Shown in pieces: positions 7,865 through 15,971 of a stretch of 35,761 nt of DNA. Position 1 is the stretch's first letter, and each line of letters opens with the position of its first letter. The DNA is from Caballeronia udeis (GTDB lineage: Bacteria; Pseudomonadota; Gammaproteobacteria; Burkholderiales; Burkholderiaceae), in contig NZ_FCOK02000092.1 of assembly GCF_001544555.2 (NCBI RefSeq), positions 1 to 35,761 on the forward strand, in the 5' to 3' direction. Below the pieces are notes generated by a model that saw only the letters and a list, made by a program, of their open reading frames with translations, ran no database searches and had not been told where the DNA came from. Made by a program: the position numbers and the translations under genes.

Positions 7865-8803
7865 ATGCGAATCACACGAACATTTCTTGCCGTGCCTGCA
7901 CACCAGAGAAGGATGGTCGAGTCGGCAGCAGCTAGCGCCGCGGACGCTGTGTTCCTCGATCTCGAAGACGCCGTGCCGCCGAGTCAGAAAGAAGCGGCGC
8001 TCGAGGGTGCCGTCGCCGCTTTGAACGACCTCGACTGGGGGCGTAAAATGCTCAGCGTACGGGTCAATGTGCAGGGTAGCGCGAGCTTTGAGACGGAGGT
8101 GATACGCTTGCTCAAGTCTTGCGACCGGCTGGATACGCTCTTGATTCCAAAGGTCGAAAGTACTGGCGACCTTGACCGCGTGATCGAATTGATCGGCAAT
8201 CGTGCTCTGAGCCGGACGCGCGCCATCGGGCTGGAGGTCATGATAGAAACCGCGCGCGGGCTGGTGAACTGCGAGCATATAGCGGCGTGCTCCAAGCTCA
8301 TCGAGTCGCTGCATTTCGGCGTGGGCGACTTCTCCGCATCGATTGGGGCTAAGGGTGTTGATATCGGCTTGTCACATCCCGCGTACCGGATGACCTCACG
8401 TTCGCAACACGGCGACACCACTAGCACGGCGCTCGACATGTGGGCGTATCCGATGATGCGCATATTGGTTGCGGCGCGCGCGTACGGCCTGAGAGCCATC
8501 GACGGTCCCTGCGGTGCGTTCCGCGACGCCGAGCTGACGTCGGCGCTTGCCATCAAGGCGGCAACCCTGGGGTTCGACGGCAAGCAAGTTATTCATCCTC
8601 GCCAGATCGACTCAACGAAGAGCGCGTTTGTTCCGAGCGACGACGAGTTACGCGAGGCTCAACACGTTATCGCAGCGCTGGAAGAAGCGGAGCGCGAAGG
8701 ACGCGGGGCGGTGCAGGTGAACGGCAAGCTGGTTGATTACGCGAACATCCGGATGGCGCAGCGTGTGGTTGCCATGGCGGATAACAGAAACCTGGCCGGA
8801 TGA
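7865..8803 (+). CDS. HpcH/HpaI-CitE family lyase (malyl-CoA / citramalyl-CoA lyase-like)
   Basis: A 312-residue (beta/alpha)8-barrel enzyme of the CitE branch. It begins with RTFLAVPAHQRRMVESAAAS and FLDLEDAVPP (residues 5-38), the CoA-lyase start pattern. Metal ligands are Glu128 in LEVMIETARG and Asp155 in HFGVGDFSASIG; Arg66 in VRVN is the usual substrate contact. The late GKQVIHPRQI motif is also present. Family members split 3-hydroxy-acyl-CoA thioesters such as malyl-CoA, beta-methylmalyl-CoA or citramalyl-CoA into two smaller units. It follows the CoA transferase directly and should act on its product. A hairpin comes just after its stop, so it probably ends the operon. Confidence 0.88.
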   Translation: MRITRTFLAVPAHQRRMVESAAASAADAVFLDLEDAVPPSQKEAALEGAVAALNDLDWGRKMLSVRVNVQGSASFETEVIRLLKSCDRLDTLLIPKVESTGDLDRVIELIGNRALSRTRAIGLEVMIETARGLVNCEHIAACSKLIESLHFGVGDFSASIGAKGVDIGLSHPAYRMTSRSQHGDTTSTALDMWAYPMMRILVAARAYGLRAIDGPCGAFRDAELTSALAIKAATLGFDGKQVIHPRQIDSTKSAFVPSDDELREAQHVIAALEEAEREGRGAVQVNGKLVDYANIRMAQRVVAMADNRNLAG

Positions 8804-8812
8804 AGTACGAGC

Positions 8813-8836
8813 AAGGGCGGCAATGGCGTCGCCCTT
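8813..8836 (+). terminator. Hairpin after the lyase gene
   Basis: AAGGGCG (8813-8819) pairs with CGCCCTT (8830-8836) around a 10-base loop, starting 9 bases after the lyase stop. No T-run follows, but position and symmetry suggest the end of the operon. Confidence 0.45.
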
Positions 8837-9413
8837 AGGTGGTTAAACAGAAACAACCCTGGCATATGCACGGGCTTTTATTTCGGCGAACCACTGGGGT
8901 GCAGGATGCAGATCGGATACCGCAACACCTCGCCGTAGGTGCCAAGAATAATTTGTTTGTTAGTTATACTAGTTAAAATCACGTCGACCGAGGCTGTAAA
9001 CTTACATGAACAAAAGAAGAGTGCCCTCACGCAAACGACTGCCATCGTCCGCAACGCCGCCTGCATAGTTCAAGTCGAAGGGCAGTTGGGGGGGCGACAG
9101 GAGGCGTGGCACCTGCAAGACAGCAGCCCTCGCAAAGAGCGCGCCGATAATGCGCTCTACGCCGGTGGCCGTCGCTGTATTCACCGCGTTCGCGACCGAA
9201 GATGGTCCAAATGCCTTTTGAGTTCGTCCCGCGACGTTTCTGGTCGAGCTAATTTCGGTTCGACCAATGCATTGACGTGCTCTTCAGTCTACGACGCGAG
9301 CATAGCGAGTTCGCCCCATTTGTGGGGTCGGCAATGAATTAAGGGCCGCGAGAATCAGGACTTTGCGAAGGGCATCGGTGAAATCGGCAACAGGCATCGA
9401 ATCGAACAAGAAC
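8837..9413. other. Intergenic stretch, no gene recognised
   Basis: About 580 bases separate the cluster ending at 8803 from the GntR regulator. The stretch near 8945-8985 is AT-rich, with TTGTTT and TATACT about where a weak promoter could be. A minus-strand frame (9066-8878) ends in LGTYGEVLRYPICILHPSGSPK, which is protein-like but matches nothing I know and lacks a start signal. I see no RNA gene here. Confidence 0.4.
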
Positions 9414-9442
9414 TTGACAGCAGCTCTTGAGATCGGTATTGT
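9414..9442 (+). promoter_or_regulatory. Sigma-70 promoter of gntR-1
   Basis: A consensus -35 TTGACA (9414-9419) is followed after 17 bases by the -10 element TATTGT (9437-9442). This would start transcription near 9449, some 20 bases before the regulator's start codon. The operator at 9439-9449 overlaps the -10 element, which fits autorepression. Confidence 0.65.
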
Positions 9443-9449
9443 CCGACAA
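9439..9449. promoter_or_regulatory. GntR/FadR-type operator, site 1
   Basis: TTGTC-C-GACAA is a perfect 11-base inverted repeat, the size and shape of FadR-subfamily operators, followed by CCTGATA. The right half and tail, GACAACCTGAT, recur at 10259-10269 and 22330-22340. It covers the -10 box and start point of gntR-1. Confidence 0.7.
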
Positions 9450-9470
9450 CCTGATAAAGAGATGAGTCCC

Positions 9471-10178
9471 GTGCTCGAGCTGGAACGCCCCGATTCACTG
9501 GTCAAACGTGTCGTCGACGCCATTCGCGCGGAGATCGATTCGGGACGCCTTGCCGCGGAGGACCGCTTGCCGACGGAGCATCAACTGGCTGAGCGTCTCA
9601 ACGTGAGCCGCTCAGTGATCCGTGAAGCCGTTGCGCAGTTGAAGTCGGACGGCGTGCTGGTCGCGCGACGCGGTGCGGGCTCGTATATTTCACAAACACC
9701 GGCGGGCACCGTGTTTCGTTTGCCGAGCGAGGGTGGACGTAAGCCCGACCTCGCGCAACTGTTCGAAATGCGGTTGTGGATCGAGACGCAGGCAGCGACA
9801 AGCGCGGCTCAGCGCCGCTCGACAAGCGACCTCAAACGCATGAGCGACGCGATCCGCGAGATGCAGAACAAGCGCACCGATTTCGATGCGGCCGCGGCGG
9901 CCGACGTCGCGTTTCATCGTGCGATTGCGGCTGCAACGAAGAACGATTACTTCGTTGCTTTCCACGATTTCCTGCGCGGCCAACTCGCCGCGACGCGCCG
10001 CAAAGCGTGGGAAAACTCGGCGTATCACGCGGGCGGCTCGACCGACGCGCAGCAAGAACACGGCGAGCTGTACGACGCGATTTCCCGTCGCGACCATCGT
10101 GCGGCGGCCGCAGCGGCAGAGAAGCATTTGCGAGCGGCGGCCAAGCGTCTGGGAATCGAATTGCCCCCGACGGATTGA
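9471..10178 (+). CDS. GntR-family regulator, FadR subfamily (gntR-1)
   Basis: A 235-residue DNA-binding regulator. The N-terminal winged helix is at about 10-75 (LPTEHQLAERLNVSRSVIREAVAQL, then GVLVARRGAGSYI). The C-terminal FCD ligand domain has the expected metal ligands in DVAFHRAI and in late histidines (EKHL region). I set the start at GTG 9471, because it aligns exactly with the first residue of its paralogue at 21557 (MLVVERPNSL against VLELERPDSL) and has AGAGATGAG upstream. An ATG at 9462 is possible but has no room for a ribosome-binding site. The protein probably represses its own promoter and the operon starting at 10312, which carries the same operator. Its effector is likely a hydroxy- or oxo-acid. 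Confidence 0.88.
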   Translation: MLELERPDSLVKRVVDAIRAEIDSGRLAAEDRLPTEHQLAERLNVSRSVIREAVAQLKSDGVLVARRGAGSYISQTPAGTVFRLPSEGGRKPDLAQLFEMRLWIETQAATSAAQRRSTSDLKRMSDAIREMQNKRTDFDAAAAADVAFHRAIAAATKNDYFVAFHDFLRGQLAATRRKAWENSAYHAGGSTDAQQEHGELYDAISRRDHRAAAAAAEKHLRAAAKRLGIELPPTD

Positions 10179-10252
10179 ACCGGATGCTGCGATTTCGGGG
10201 CGGCCTTTAAAGGCTGATCCGACCTCGCGGCATCGATTTTTTTTGGCAAGAT

Positions 10253-10263
10253 TAGTCTGACAA
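10253..10263. promoter_or_regulatory. GntR/FadR-type operator, site 2
   Basis: TAGTC-T-GACAA, followed by CCTGATA, repeats site 1 with one arm imperfect. It lies about 50 bases before the LhgO-like gene. A run of eight T at about 10237-10244 just before it may belong to the end of the gntR-1 transcript. A CTGACA hexamer inside the site (10257-10262) could serve as -35, but no clean -10 stands at the right distance. Confidence 0.6.
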
Positions 10264-10311
10264 CCTGATAAACAAAAAGACGGTTTTATCGATCGGCGAC
10301 CTACACGAAAC

Positions 10312-11505
10312 ATGACTTACGACTTTTGCATCATCGGCGGCGGCATTGTTGGGTTGGCGACTGCCATGGAACTGCTGCAACGCGAACCCGCCGCCTCGCT
10401 GCTCCTGCTGGAAAAAGAAGCGACGCTGGCCAAACATCAGACGGGGCACAACAGCGGCGTGATTCATGCCGGTATCTATTACCAGCCCGGAAGTCTTAAG
10501 GCCGAACTCTGCAAGCGCGGCGCACAAGCGACCAAGGACTTCTGCGTCGAACACGGTATCAAGTTCGAGGTGTGCGGGAAGCTGCTTGTGGCGTCCAATC
10601 CGCTCGAAGTGCAGCGCATGGAGGCGCTTTTCGCCCGCTCGCAGCAAAATGGGCTGCGGGTCGAGCGTCTCGATGCGGCCGAGCTGCAGCGGCGCGAGCC
10701 GAATATCGTAGGCATGGGTGGCCTTTTCCTCGATGCCACCGGCATTGTCGATTACCGCGCCGTGTGCGAGGCCATGGCGCTCGTCATTCAGCGGGCGGGC
10801 GGCGTGATCCGCTTGTCGACCAGGGTGACATCGATCAAGGAGACCGACGAGCTCGTGAAGATCGGCGCGGAAGACGACGAGTGGCAAGCGAAGAAACTGG
10901 TCGTCTGCGGCGGCCTTCAATCGGACCGGCTGGCGCGAATGGCGGGTGTTCCCATCGATCATCAGATCGTGCCGTTTCGCGGCGAATACTTCCGGCTGCC
11001 GGCCTCCAGGAACAACGTGGTCAACCACCTGATCTATCCGATTCCCAACCCGGACCTGCCGTTTCTCGGCGTGCACCTGACCCGCATGATCGACGGCAGC
11101 GTGACGGTTGGCCCAAACGCCGTGCTCGGTTTTGGACGCGAGAGTTACCCGAAGCGGTCGGCTAATTTACGCGACATTGCCGAGTTCACGCGCTTCCCCG
11201 GATTCTGGAAAACGATCTGGCGCAACCTGCGCTCGGGCACGACCGAGATGCGCAACTCGCTCTTCAAACGCGGGTATCTCGAACAATGCAGGAAGTATTG
11301 CCCGTCGTTGACGCTCGATGACCTGCTGCCCTGCGAGGCCGGTATTCGCGCCCAGGCGGTAATGCGCGACGGCACGCTGGTGCACGACTTTCTCTTCGCC
11401 GATACCCCGCGCATGGTGCACGTCTGCAACGCGCCGTCGCCGGCTGCGACTTCCGCCATTCCGATCGGCTCGATGATTGCCGATCGCATTCTCAAGGCCG
11501 CCTGA
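10312..11505 (+). CDS. lhgO: L-2-hydroxyglutarate oxidase-like FAD-dependent oxidoreductase
   Basis: A 397-residue flavoprotein of the DAO/LhgO family. The FAD-binding dinucleotide fold is at the N-terminus (IIGGGIVGLATAMELL, GxGxxG at 9-14), followed by HQTGHNSGVIHAGIYY at about 42-58, the hallmark of LhgO. The late CEAGIRAQAVMRDGTLVHDF and NAPSPAATSAIPIG segments match the same family. LhgO oxidises L-2-hydroxyglutarate to 2-oxoglutarate and feeds electrons to the quinone pool at the inner membrane. Here it stands first in an operon-like run after gntR-1, not beside a csiD gene, so the physiological substrate may be a related L-2-hydroxyacid. Confidence 0.85.
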   Translation: MTYDFCIIGGGIVGLATAMELLQREPAASLLLLEKEATLAKHQTGHNSGVIHAGIYYQPGSLKAELCKRGAQATKDFCVEHGIKFEVCGKLLVASNPLEVQRMEALFARSQQNGLRVERLDAAELQRREPNIVGMGGLFLDATGIVDYRAVCEAMALVIQRAGGVIRLSTRVTSIKETDELVKIGAEDDEWQAKKLVVCGGLQSDRLARMAGVPIDHQIVPFRGEYFRLPASRNNVVNHLIYPIPNPDLPFLGVHLTRMIDGSVTVGPNAVLGFGRESYPKRSANLRDIAEFTRFPGFWKTIWRNLRSGTTEMRNSLFKRGYLEQCRKYCPSLTLDDLLPCEAGIRAQAVMRDGTLVHDFLFADTPRMVHVCNAPSPAATSAIPIGSMIADRILKAA

Positions 11506-11582
11506 CCCCTTGCGGCTGTTTTAACCACGATGCACCCATGACGCACCCACGCGTCGACGATAACAACCAGGAGACCCCAGCA

Positions 11583-12812
11583 GTGAACTCACAACACTTT
11601 AGCCGCGCCGTCCTTTCCGCTCGCAACCGCACTTGCGTTCGTGCCATGCGCGCATCGCTCGTGCTGGCTGCCGCCGGTAGTGCCGCGAGTGTTGCTCATG
11701 CCCAAGGCAGCGTGACGCTGTACGGCATCATCGACGAAGGCATCAACTACACGAGCAATGTGCAGACGAGTGCCGGACACGGCCACAACCTGTATAGCCT
11801 TTCCAGCGGCATCCTGAGCGGCAGCCGCTGGGGTTTGAAGGGCAGCGAGGACCTCGGCGGCGGCATGAAAGCCATTTTCCAGTTGGAGAACGGTTTCGAC
11901 GTCAACAGCGGCAAGCTGGGACAAGGCAATCTGGAGTTCGGGCGGCAGGCCTATGTGGGCGTGTCCACGCCCTACGGCGTGGTGACGCTTGGGCGCCAGT
12001 ACGACCCCGTGGTGGACTACATCCATCCGCTGATGCCGAGTGCAATGTTCTCGGGCAGCATCGGCGCGCATCCCGCCGACCTCGACAACCTCAACAACGC
12101 GAACCGCGTCAACAACTCGGTCAAGTACCGGAGCGCGAGCTATGCGGGCTTCTCTGCAGAAGGCCTCTACAGCTTCGGCGGCGTGCCGGGCGGCATGGGA
12201 CAGAACCAGATCTATTCGTTGGGCGCGGGTTACGGGAGAGGGCCGCTGACCATCGGTCTTGGTTATCTCAATGCCCGCAATCCGAATGCATCGTTCTTCG
12301 GCACGGCCGTTGGCGCAACGGCCGCGACCAACAACTTCGGAACATCGCCGGTTATCAGCGGTTATGCGTCGGCACAGAGCGAGCAGATCGTTGCGGCAGG
12401 CGCGACTTATACGATAGGCGCGGCGACCATCGGCGGCATTTATTCGAACACGAAGTTCAAGAGCCTGAGCGGCGTGGTTTCTGCGCTCAATGCCACGGGA
12501 GCGTCGGGTACAGAGACGTTCAACAGCGGCGAAGTGAGTCTTCAATACCAACTGACGCCCGCGCTGCTCCTGGCGGCGGCCTACAACTACACAGACGGCA
12601 GCGGAGCCAACAACGCGCGTTACCAGCAGGGCTCTCTCGCGGCTGATTACATACTCAGCAAACGAACCGACTTCTACGTCATTGGCGTCATGCAGCACGC
12701 GTCGGGAACCGACTCGACCGGCCGCGCCGCACGTGCATCGCTCAATGGGCTCACCCCGTCGTCATCGGATCAGCAAACCGCGATCCGCTTTGCGATCCGC
12801 CATAAGTTCTGA
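11583..12812 (+). CDS. Gram-negative outer-membrane porin (Burkholderia-type)
   Basis: A 409-residue trimeric beta-barrel porin. A Sec signal peptide of about 40 residues ends at SVAHA before QGSVTLYG, the classical first strand of burkholderial and neisserial porins. GSRWGLKGSEDLGGGMKAIFQLE and FGRQAYVGVSTPYGVVTLGRQYD follow, and the protein closes with FAIRHKF and its terminal Phe. I set the start at GTG 11583, with AGGAGA 8 bases upstream; the frame is open to 11538, but that adds residues outside the family. A porin inside a catabolic operon suggests the substrate is a small anion admitted through this channel. Confidence 0.9.
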   Translation: MNSQHFSRAVLSARNRTCVRAMRASLVLAAAGSAASVAHAQGSVTLYGIIDEGINYTSNVQTSAGHGHNLYSLSSGILSGSRWGLKGSEDLGGGMKAIFQLENGFDVNSGKLGQGNLEFGRQAYVGVSTPYGVVTLGRQYDPVVDYIHPLMPSAMFSGSIGAHPADLDNLNNANRVNNSVKYRSASYAGFSAEGLYSFGGVPGGMGQNQIYSLGAGYGRGPLTIGLGYLNARNPNASFFGTAVGATAATNNFGTSPVISGYASAQSEQIVAAGATYTIGAATIGGIYSNTKFKSLSGVVSALNATGASGTETFNSGEVSLQYQLTPALLLAAAYNYTDGSGANNARYQQGSLAADYILSKRTDFYVIGVMQHASGTDSTGRAARASLNGLTPSSSDQQTAIRFAIRHKF

Positions 12813-12854
12813 GCTCAATTGCTTCTCTGAATCACATCTCGACAGGACGTTAAC

Positions 12855-13595
12855 GTGACTACTTCTACTCCGCTCACCGCGTTGAACCGCGCCAGCCTGC
12901 TCAAGGTCAGTACGGCGACGCTCACCACGGCGCTCTTCAAACGCGGTCTTCGCAATGTCTGCGTGCAGGGCGTGTTACCGATCAATCCGGCCGCGTCCCG
13001 CATGGTCGGCGAAGCCTACACCATGCGCTATATCCCGGCGCGGGAAGATCTCGACCATATCGGCGTGTTCGCCGATCGCACTCATCCGCAACGCCGCGGG
13101 GTGGAAGAGATTCCGGCAGGCCACGTGATGGTCATCGATTCGCGCAAGGACCCGCGGGCTGCATCGGCGGGCGGCATCCTGATCACGCGCATGATGGTCC
13201 GCGGCGCGGCTGGTGTGGTGAGCGACGGCGGCTTTCGTGATTCGCCCGACCTGCAGAAGCTCGACTTCCCGGTCTACGCCATGCGACCGTCCGCACCGAC
13301 CAACCTGATCCATCATCACGCGGTGGACCTTAACGTGCCGATCGCATGCGGCGACGTCGCGGTGTATCCGGGCGACATCATCGTTGGCGACGCGGAGGGC
13401 GTGGTCGTCATCCCGGCGGAGATTGCCAACGAGATCGCTGAAGAAGCTGCAAGCATGACCGAATTCGAGGACTGGGTCGAGATGCAGGTCCGCGGCGGGC
13501 GTTGTACCTTCGGACTCTATCCGCCCGATGCCACGGCTCGCGCCGAGTTCGAGGCGTGGCAAGCCGACCGCGCTGGACAGGGAGTGGCATCGTGA
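12855..13595 (+). CDS. RraA / 4-hydroxy-4-methyl-2-oxoglutarate aldolase-like protein
   Basis: A 246-residue member of the RraA-like superfamily, which contains the class II pyruvate aldolases that split HMG into two pyruvates and also decarboxylate oxaloacetate. The core motif DGGFRD has Arg128 and Asp129, the expected catalytic arginine and metal-site aspartate. PAGHVMVIDSRKDPRAASAGG (88-108) matches the loop that closes the active site. It starts at GTG, and its last four bases overlap the next gene's GTG start. Some RraA homologues instead bind RNase E, but its length and location among hydroxyacid genes favour an aldolase. A broken relative lies at 25391-26093. Confidence 0.85.
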   Translation: MTTSTPLTALNRASLLKVSTATLTTALFKRGLRNVCVQGVLPINPAASRMVGEAYTMRYIPAREDLDHIGVFADRTHPQRRGVEEIPAGHVMVIDSRKDPRAASAGGILITRMMVRGAAGVVSDGGFRDSPDLQKLDFPVYAMRPSAPTNLIHHHAVDLNVPIACGDVAVYPGDIIVGDAEGVVVIPAEIANEIAEEAASMTEFEDWVEMQVRGGRCTFGLYPPDATARAEFEAWQADRAGQGVAS

Positions 13596-14566
13596 ACGCG
13601 AAAACGCGGGTGCGCGTGCTGTATCTCGCACGCGGCGCGGAGGATCTGTACAACACGGTCCGTAGTTATCTGCCGACGGGCTTCGAACTGGTGACGCTGG
13701 CCGGCGATGCGCCGGAGGAGGTTTATCGTCAGCTGCCGGGGTGTGAAGTAATCGTGGTGGCGACACGGCGTCTGGATGCCGCGATGATCGCCGCGGCAAC
13801 GCAGTTGCGGTTGGTCGTGCATCAGGGCGTGGGTTATCACGATACCGTCGATGCCCCTGCACTGCGCGAACGCGGCGTGGCGCTGGCAATCACACCTGAC
13901 GGCACCGCGACGACCGTGGCCGAGCACGCGGTCATGCTGATGCTGGCGGCCTGCCGTCATCTCGCCTTCGCGGACTCGGAACTGAGGGCGGGGCGTTTCC
14001 ATGTAAATGCGCTGCGCCTGAAGTCGCAGACGCTGGCGGGCAGGAAGATCGGTTTCATCGGCATGGGACGCATCGGCCGGGCGACGGCGCTGCGTCTTCG
14101 CGAGTGGGGCACGAGCGGGTTGTACGTGGACCCGGTCGCGCTCTCGGGCACGAGCGAAGCAGAACTCGGAGTGCGGCGCGTGACACTCGACGAACTCCTT
14201 GCGCAAGCCGATATCGTGAGTCTGCATGTGCCGCTGACACAGGACACCCGAGCCATGATCGACGCGCGCGCCCTCGCTCGAATGAAGGCGGGCGCGGTGC
14301 TCGTGAACACGGCGCGCGGCCCGGTCGTCGATCAGGCGGCGCTCGTGTCCGCGCTCGACAGCGGCCATCTCGGCGGAGCAGGTTTCGACGTGTTCGAGCA
14401 GGAGCCGGTGACAGTGAACCATCCGCTTGCGCGCTTCGAGAACGTCGTGCTGACACCGCATATCGCGGCCGCAACGCGCGATACCTTCGACGCAAAGATG
14501 GGCGGTGTTTTCGAAAGAATCCGGCGCTTCTATGCGGCCGAACCGATGCAGGATCAGGTGTTTTAA
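13592..14566 (+). CDS. D-isomer-specific 2-hydroxyacid dehydrogenase (second copy)
   Basis: A 324-residue NAD(P)-dependent dehydrogenase. GMGRIG at 157-162 binds the cofactor; Arg242 in VNTARGPVVD, Glu271 in EQEP and His290 in LTPHIAAAT are the catalytic residues. The GTG start at 13592 overlaps the stop of the RraA-like gene in the arrangement GTGA, with GGGAG 7 bases upstream; a longer frame to 13502 merely overlaps that gene. Translational coupling implies it acts in step with the aldolase, either reducing a 2-oxoacid product or oxidising a D-2-hydroxyacid into the aldolase substrate. It belongs to the same family as the dehydrogenase at 5560 but is only distantly similar to it. Confidence 0.9.
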   Translation: MNAKTRVRVLYLARGAEDLYNTVRSYLPTGFELVTLAGDAPEEVYRQLPGCEVIVVATRRLDAAMIAAATQLRLVVHQGVGYHDTVDAPALRERGVALAITPDGTATTVAEHAVMLMLAACRHLAFADSELRAGRFHVNALRLKSQTLAGRKIGFIGMGRIGRATALRLREWGTSGLYVDPVALSGTSEAELGVRRVTLDELLAQADIVSLHVPLTQDTRAMIDARALARMKAGAVLVNTARGPVVDQAALVSALDSGHLGGAGFDVFEQEPVTVNHPLARFENVVLTPHIAAATRDTFDAKMGGVFERIRRFYAAEPMQDQVF

Positions 14567-14612
14567 AACTAGCCAGAGGATCGCAAAAAAAGCGACCGGC
14601 ATGGAGACAAAA

Positions 14613-15938
14613 GTGATTAACCCAAGCATCGAAGCACAACTATTCAAACGCGTTTCGTGGCGGCTCGTGCCGCTGCTGGTCGCGATTTATCTGGTCGCTT
14701 ATATCGACCGGGCGAACATCGGCTTTGCGAAACTGCAGATGCTGAGCAGCCTCAAAATGAGCGAGACGTCGTATGGTTTTGCGTCATCGTTGTTCTTTAT
14801 CGGCTATCTGATTTTCGAGGTGCCGAGCAATCTCGCGATGCATCGCTACGGCGCGCGCCGCTGGATCGCACGGATCATGCTGACCTGGGGCGTGGCGACG
14901 CTCGCGCTCGCATGGACACCGTCGCCGCTCGCGTTCCAGATCCTGCGCTTCATTCTCGGCGCGGCCGAAGCGGGGCTTTATCCGGGCATCATTTTGTATC
15001 TCGGCATGTGGTTTCCCGAGCGGCAGCGCACGGGCATTGTGGGCTTGCTGACACTCGGCAGCAGCATGGGCAACATGCTCGGTTCGCTGATCGGCGGCAT
15101 CTCGCTGGGCATGCACGGTCTCGCCGGCTTGCAAGGCTGGCAATGGGTGTTCCTCACCACGGGCGCACCGGCCGTATTGCTGACCTTCGTCACGCTGCTT
15201 TGCCTGCCTGACAATCCGCGATCGGCGCGTTTCTTGTCGAGTGGCGAGAAGCAGATGATCGAAGACACGCTGCGACGCGATCCGGCACCGCCACCGCGCG
15301 CCGCCACGGGCAAATGGTCCATCGCCGCGCTCGTCACGGTGGGGCTCTTCAGCATTGGCTACGGCACGATCTCGATCGCCATCTACGGCATTGCGTACTG
15401 GCTGCCGACGCTTGTGCGTGGTTTCGGCGTGACCAGCACGGAGAATGGCTTGCTGAACATGATCCCGTGGTTCATCACGTCGCTGGTCCTGTTCTGGCTG
15501 CCGCGCCGCTTGCGTCACGTACGCGCCGTGCTTGTAGCGAGCATGTGCGCCGCGGTGCTGGGAATACTGTGCTTCGTCATGAGCGTGGCGCCGATGTCGA
15601 ACACATTGCGCTTCGCGGCGCTCTCGCTCGGCGCACCGTGTCTTTATCTGATGATCCCGTGTTTCTGGTCGTTGCCACCGCGGTTGCTGCCTGAGTCGTT
15701 CATGAAGGGCGCGGGCGGTGCTGCGGCGCTCGCCGTGATCGCGGCGGGATCGAGCGTCGGCGGTTTCATCGCGCAGAACCTGATGCCGTGGGTGGGCAAG
15801 GTGACCGGGAGCGCAGCCGCACCCATGCTCGTGCCCGCGGGCAGCCTGCTGTTCCTTGGCGGCGGCGCGGTCGCGGTCTGGATCGTGCTCGGTCTTGGAC
15901 ACGGCCGAGGCGCGGACCCGGTGACGGCCGTTCAATAA
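14613..15938 (+). CDS. MFS transporter, ACS type
   Basis: A 441-residue inner-membrane carrier with about 12 hydrophobic segments. AYIDRANIGFAKLQMLSSLKMSE after helix 1 and RFILGAAEAGLYPGIILYLGMWFP are ACS-family motifs, close to those of the carrier at 660-1970. The start is set at GTG 14613 because GGAGA stands 5 bases before it. The in-frame ATG at 14601 has only an A-rich stretch upstream and would place that same GGAGA inside the coding sequence. The gene follows the dehydrogenase by 46 bases and precedes the Ldh2-type dehydrogenase by 33, so it very likely belongs to the same operon and imports a hydroxyacid. Confidence 0.88.
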   Translation: MINPSIEAQLFKRVSWRLVPLLVAIYLVAYIDRANIGFAKLQMLSSLKMSETSYGFASSLFFIGYLIFEVPSNLAMHRYGARRWIARIMLTWGVATLALAWTPSPLAFQILRFILGAAEAGLYPGIILYLGMWFPERQRTGIVGLLTLGSSMGNMLGSLIGGISLGMHGLAGLQGWQWVFLTTGAPAVLLTFVTLLCLPDNPRSARFLSSGEKQMIEDTLRRDPAPPPRAATGKWSIAALVTVGLFSIGYGTISIAIYGIAYWLPTLVRGFGVTSTENGLLNMIPWFITSLVLFWLPRRLRHVRAVLVASMCAAVLGILCFVMSVAPMSNTLRFAALSLGAPCLYLMIPCFWSLPPRLLPESFMKGAGGAAALAVIAAGSSVGGFIAQNLMPWVGKVTGSAAAPMLVPAGSLLFLGGGAVAVWIVLGLGHGRGADPVTAVQ

Positions 15939-15971
15939 TACTCCTTATCATTCTTTCGAAGCTGAGCAGCT

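Noticed and set aside
10203..10244. GCCTTTAAAGGC palindrome plus T8 as a terminator of gntR-1
   Set aside because: The palindrome and the T-run are separated by about 22 bases, and the sequence between them folds only weakly.
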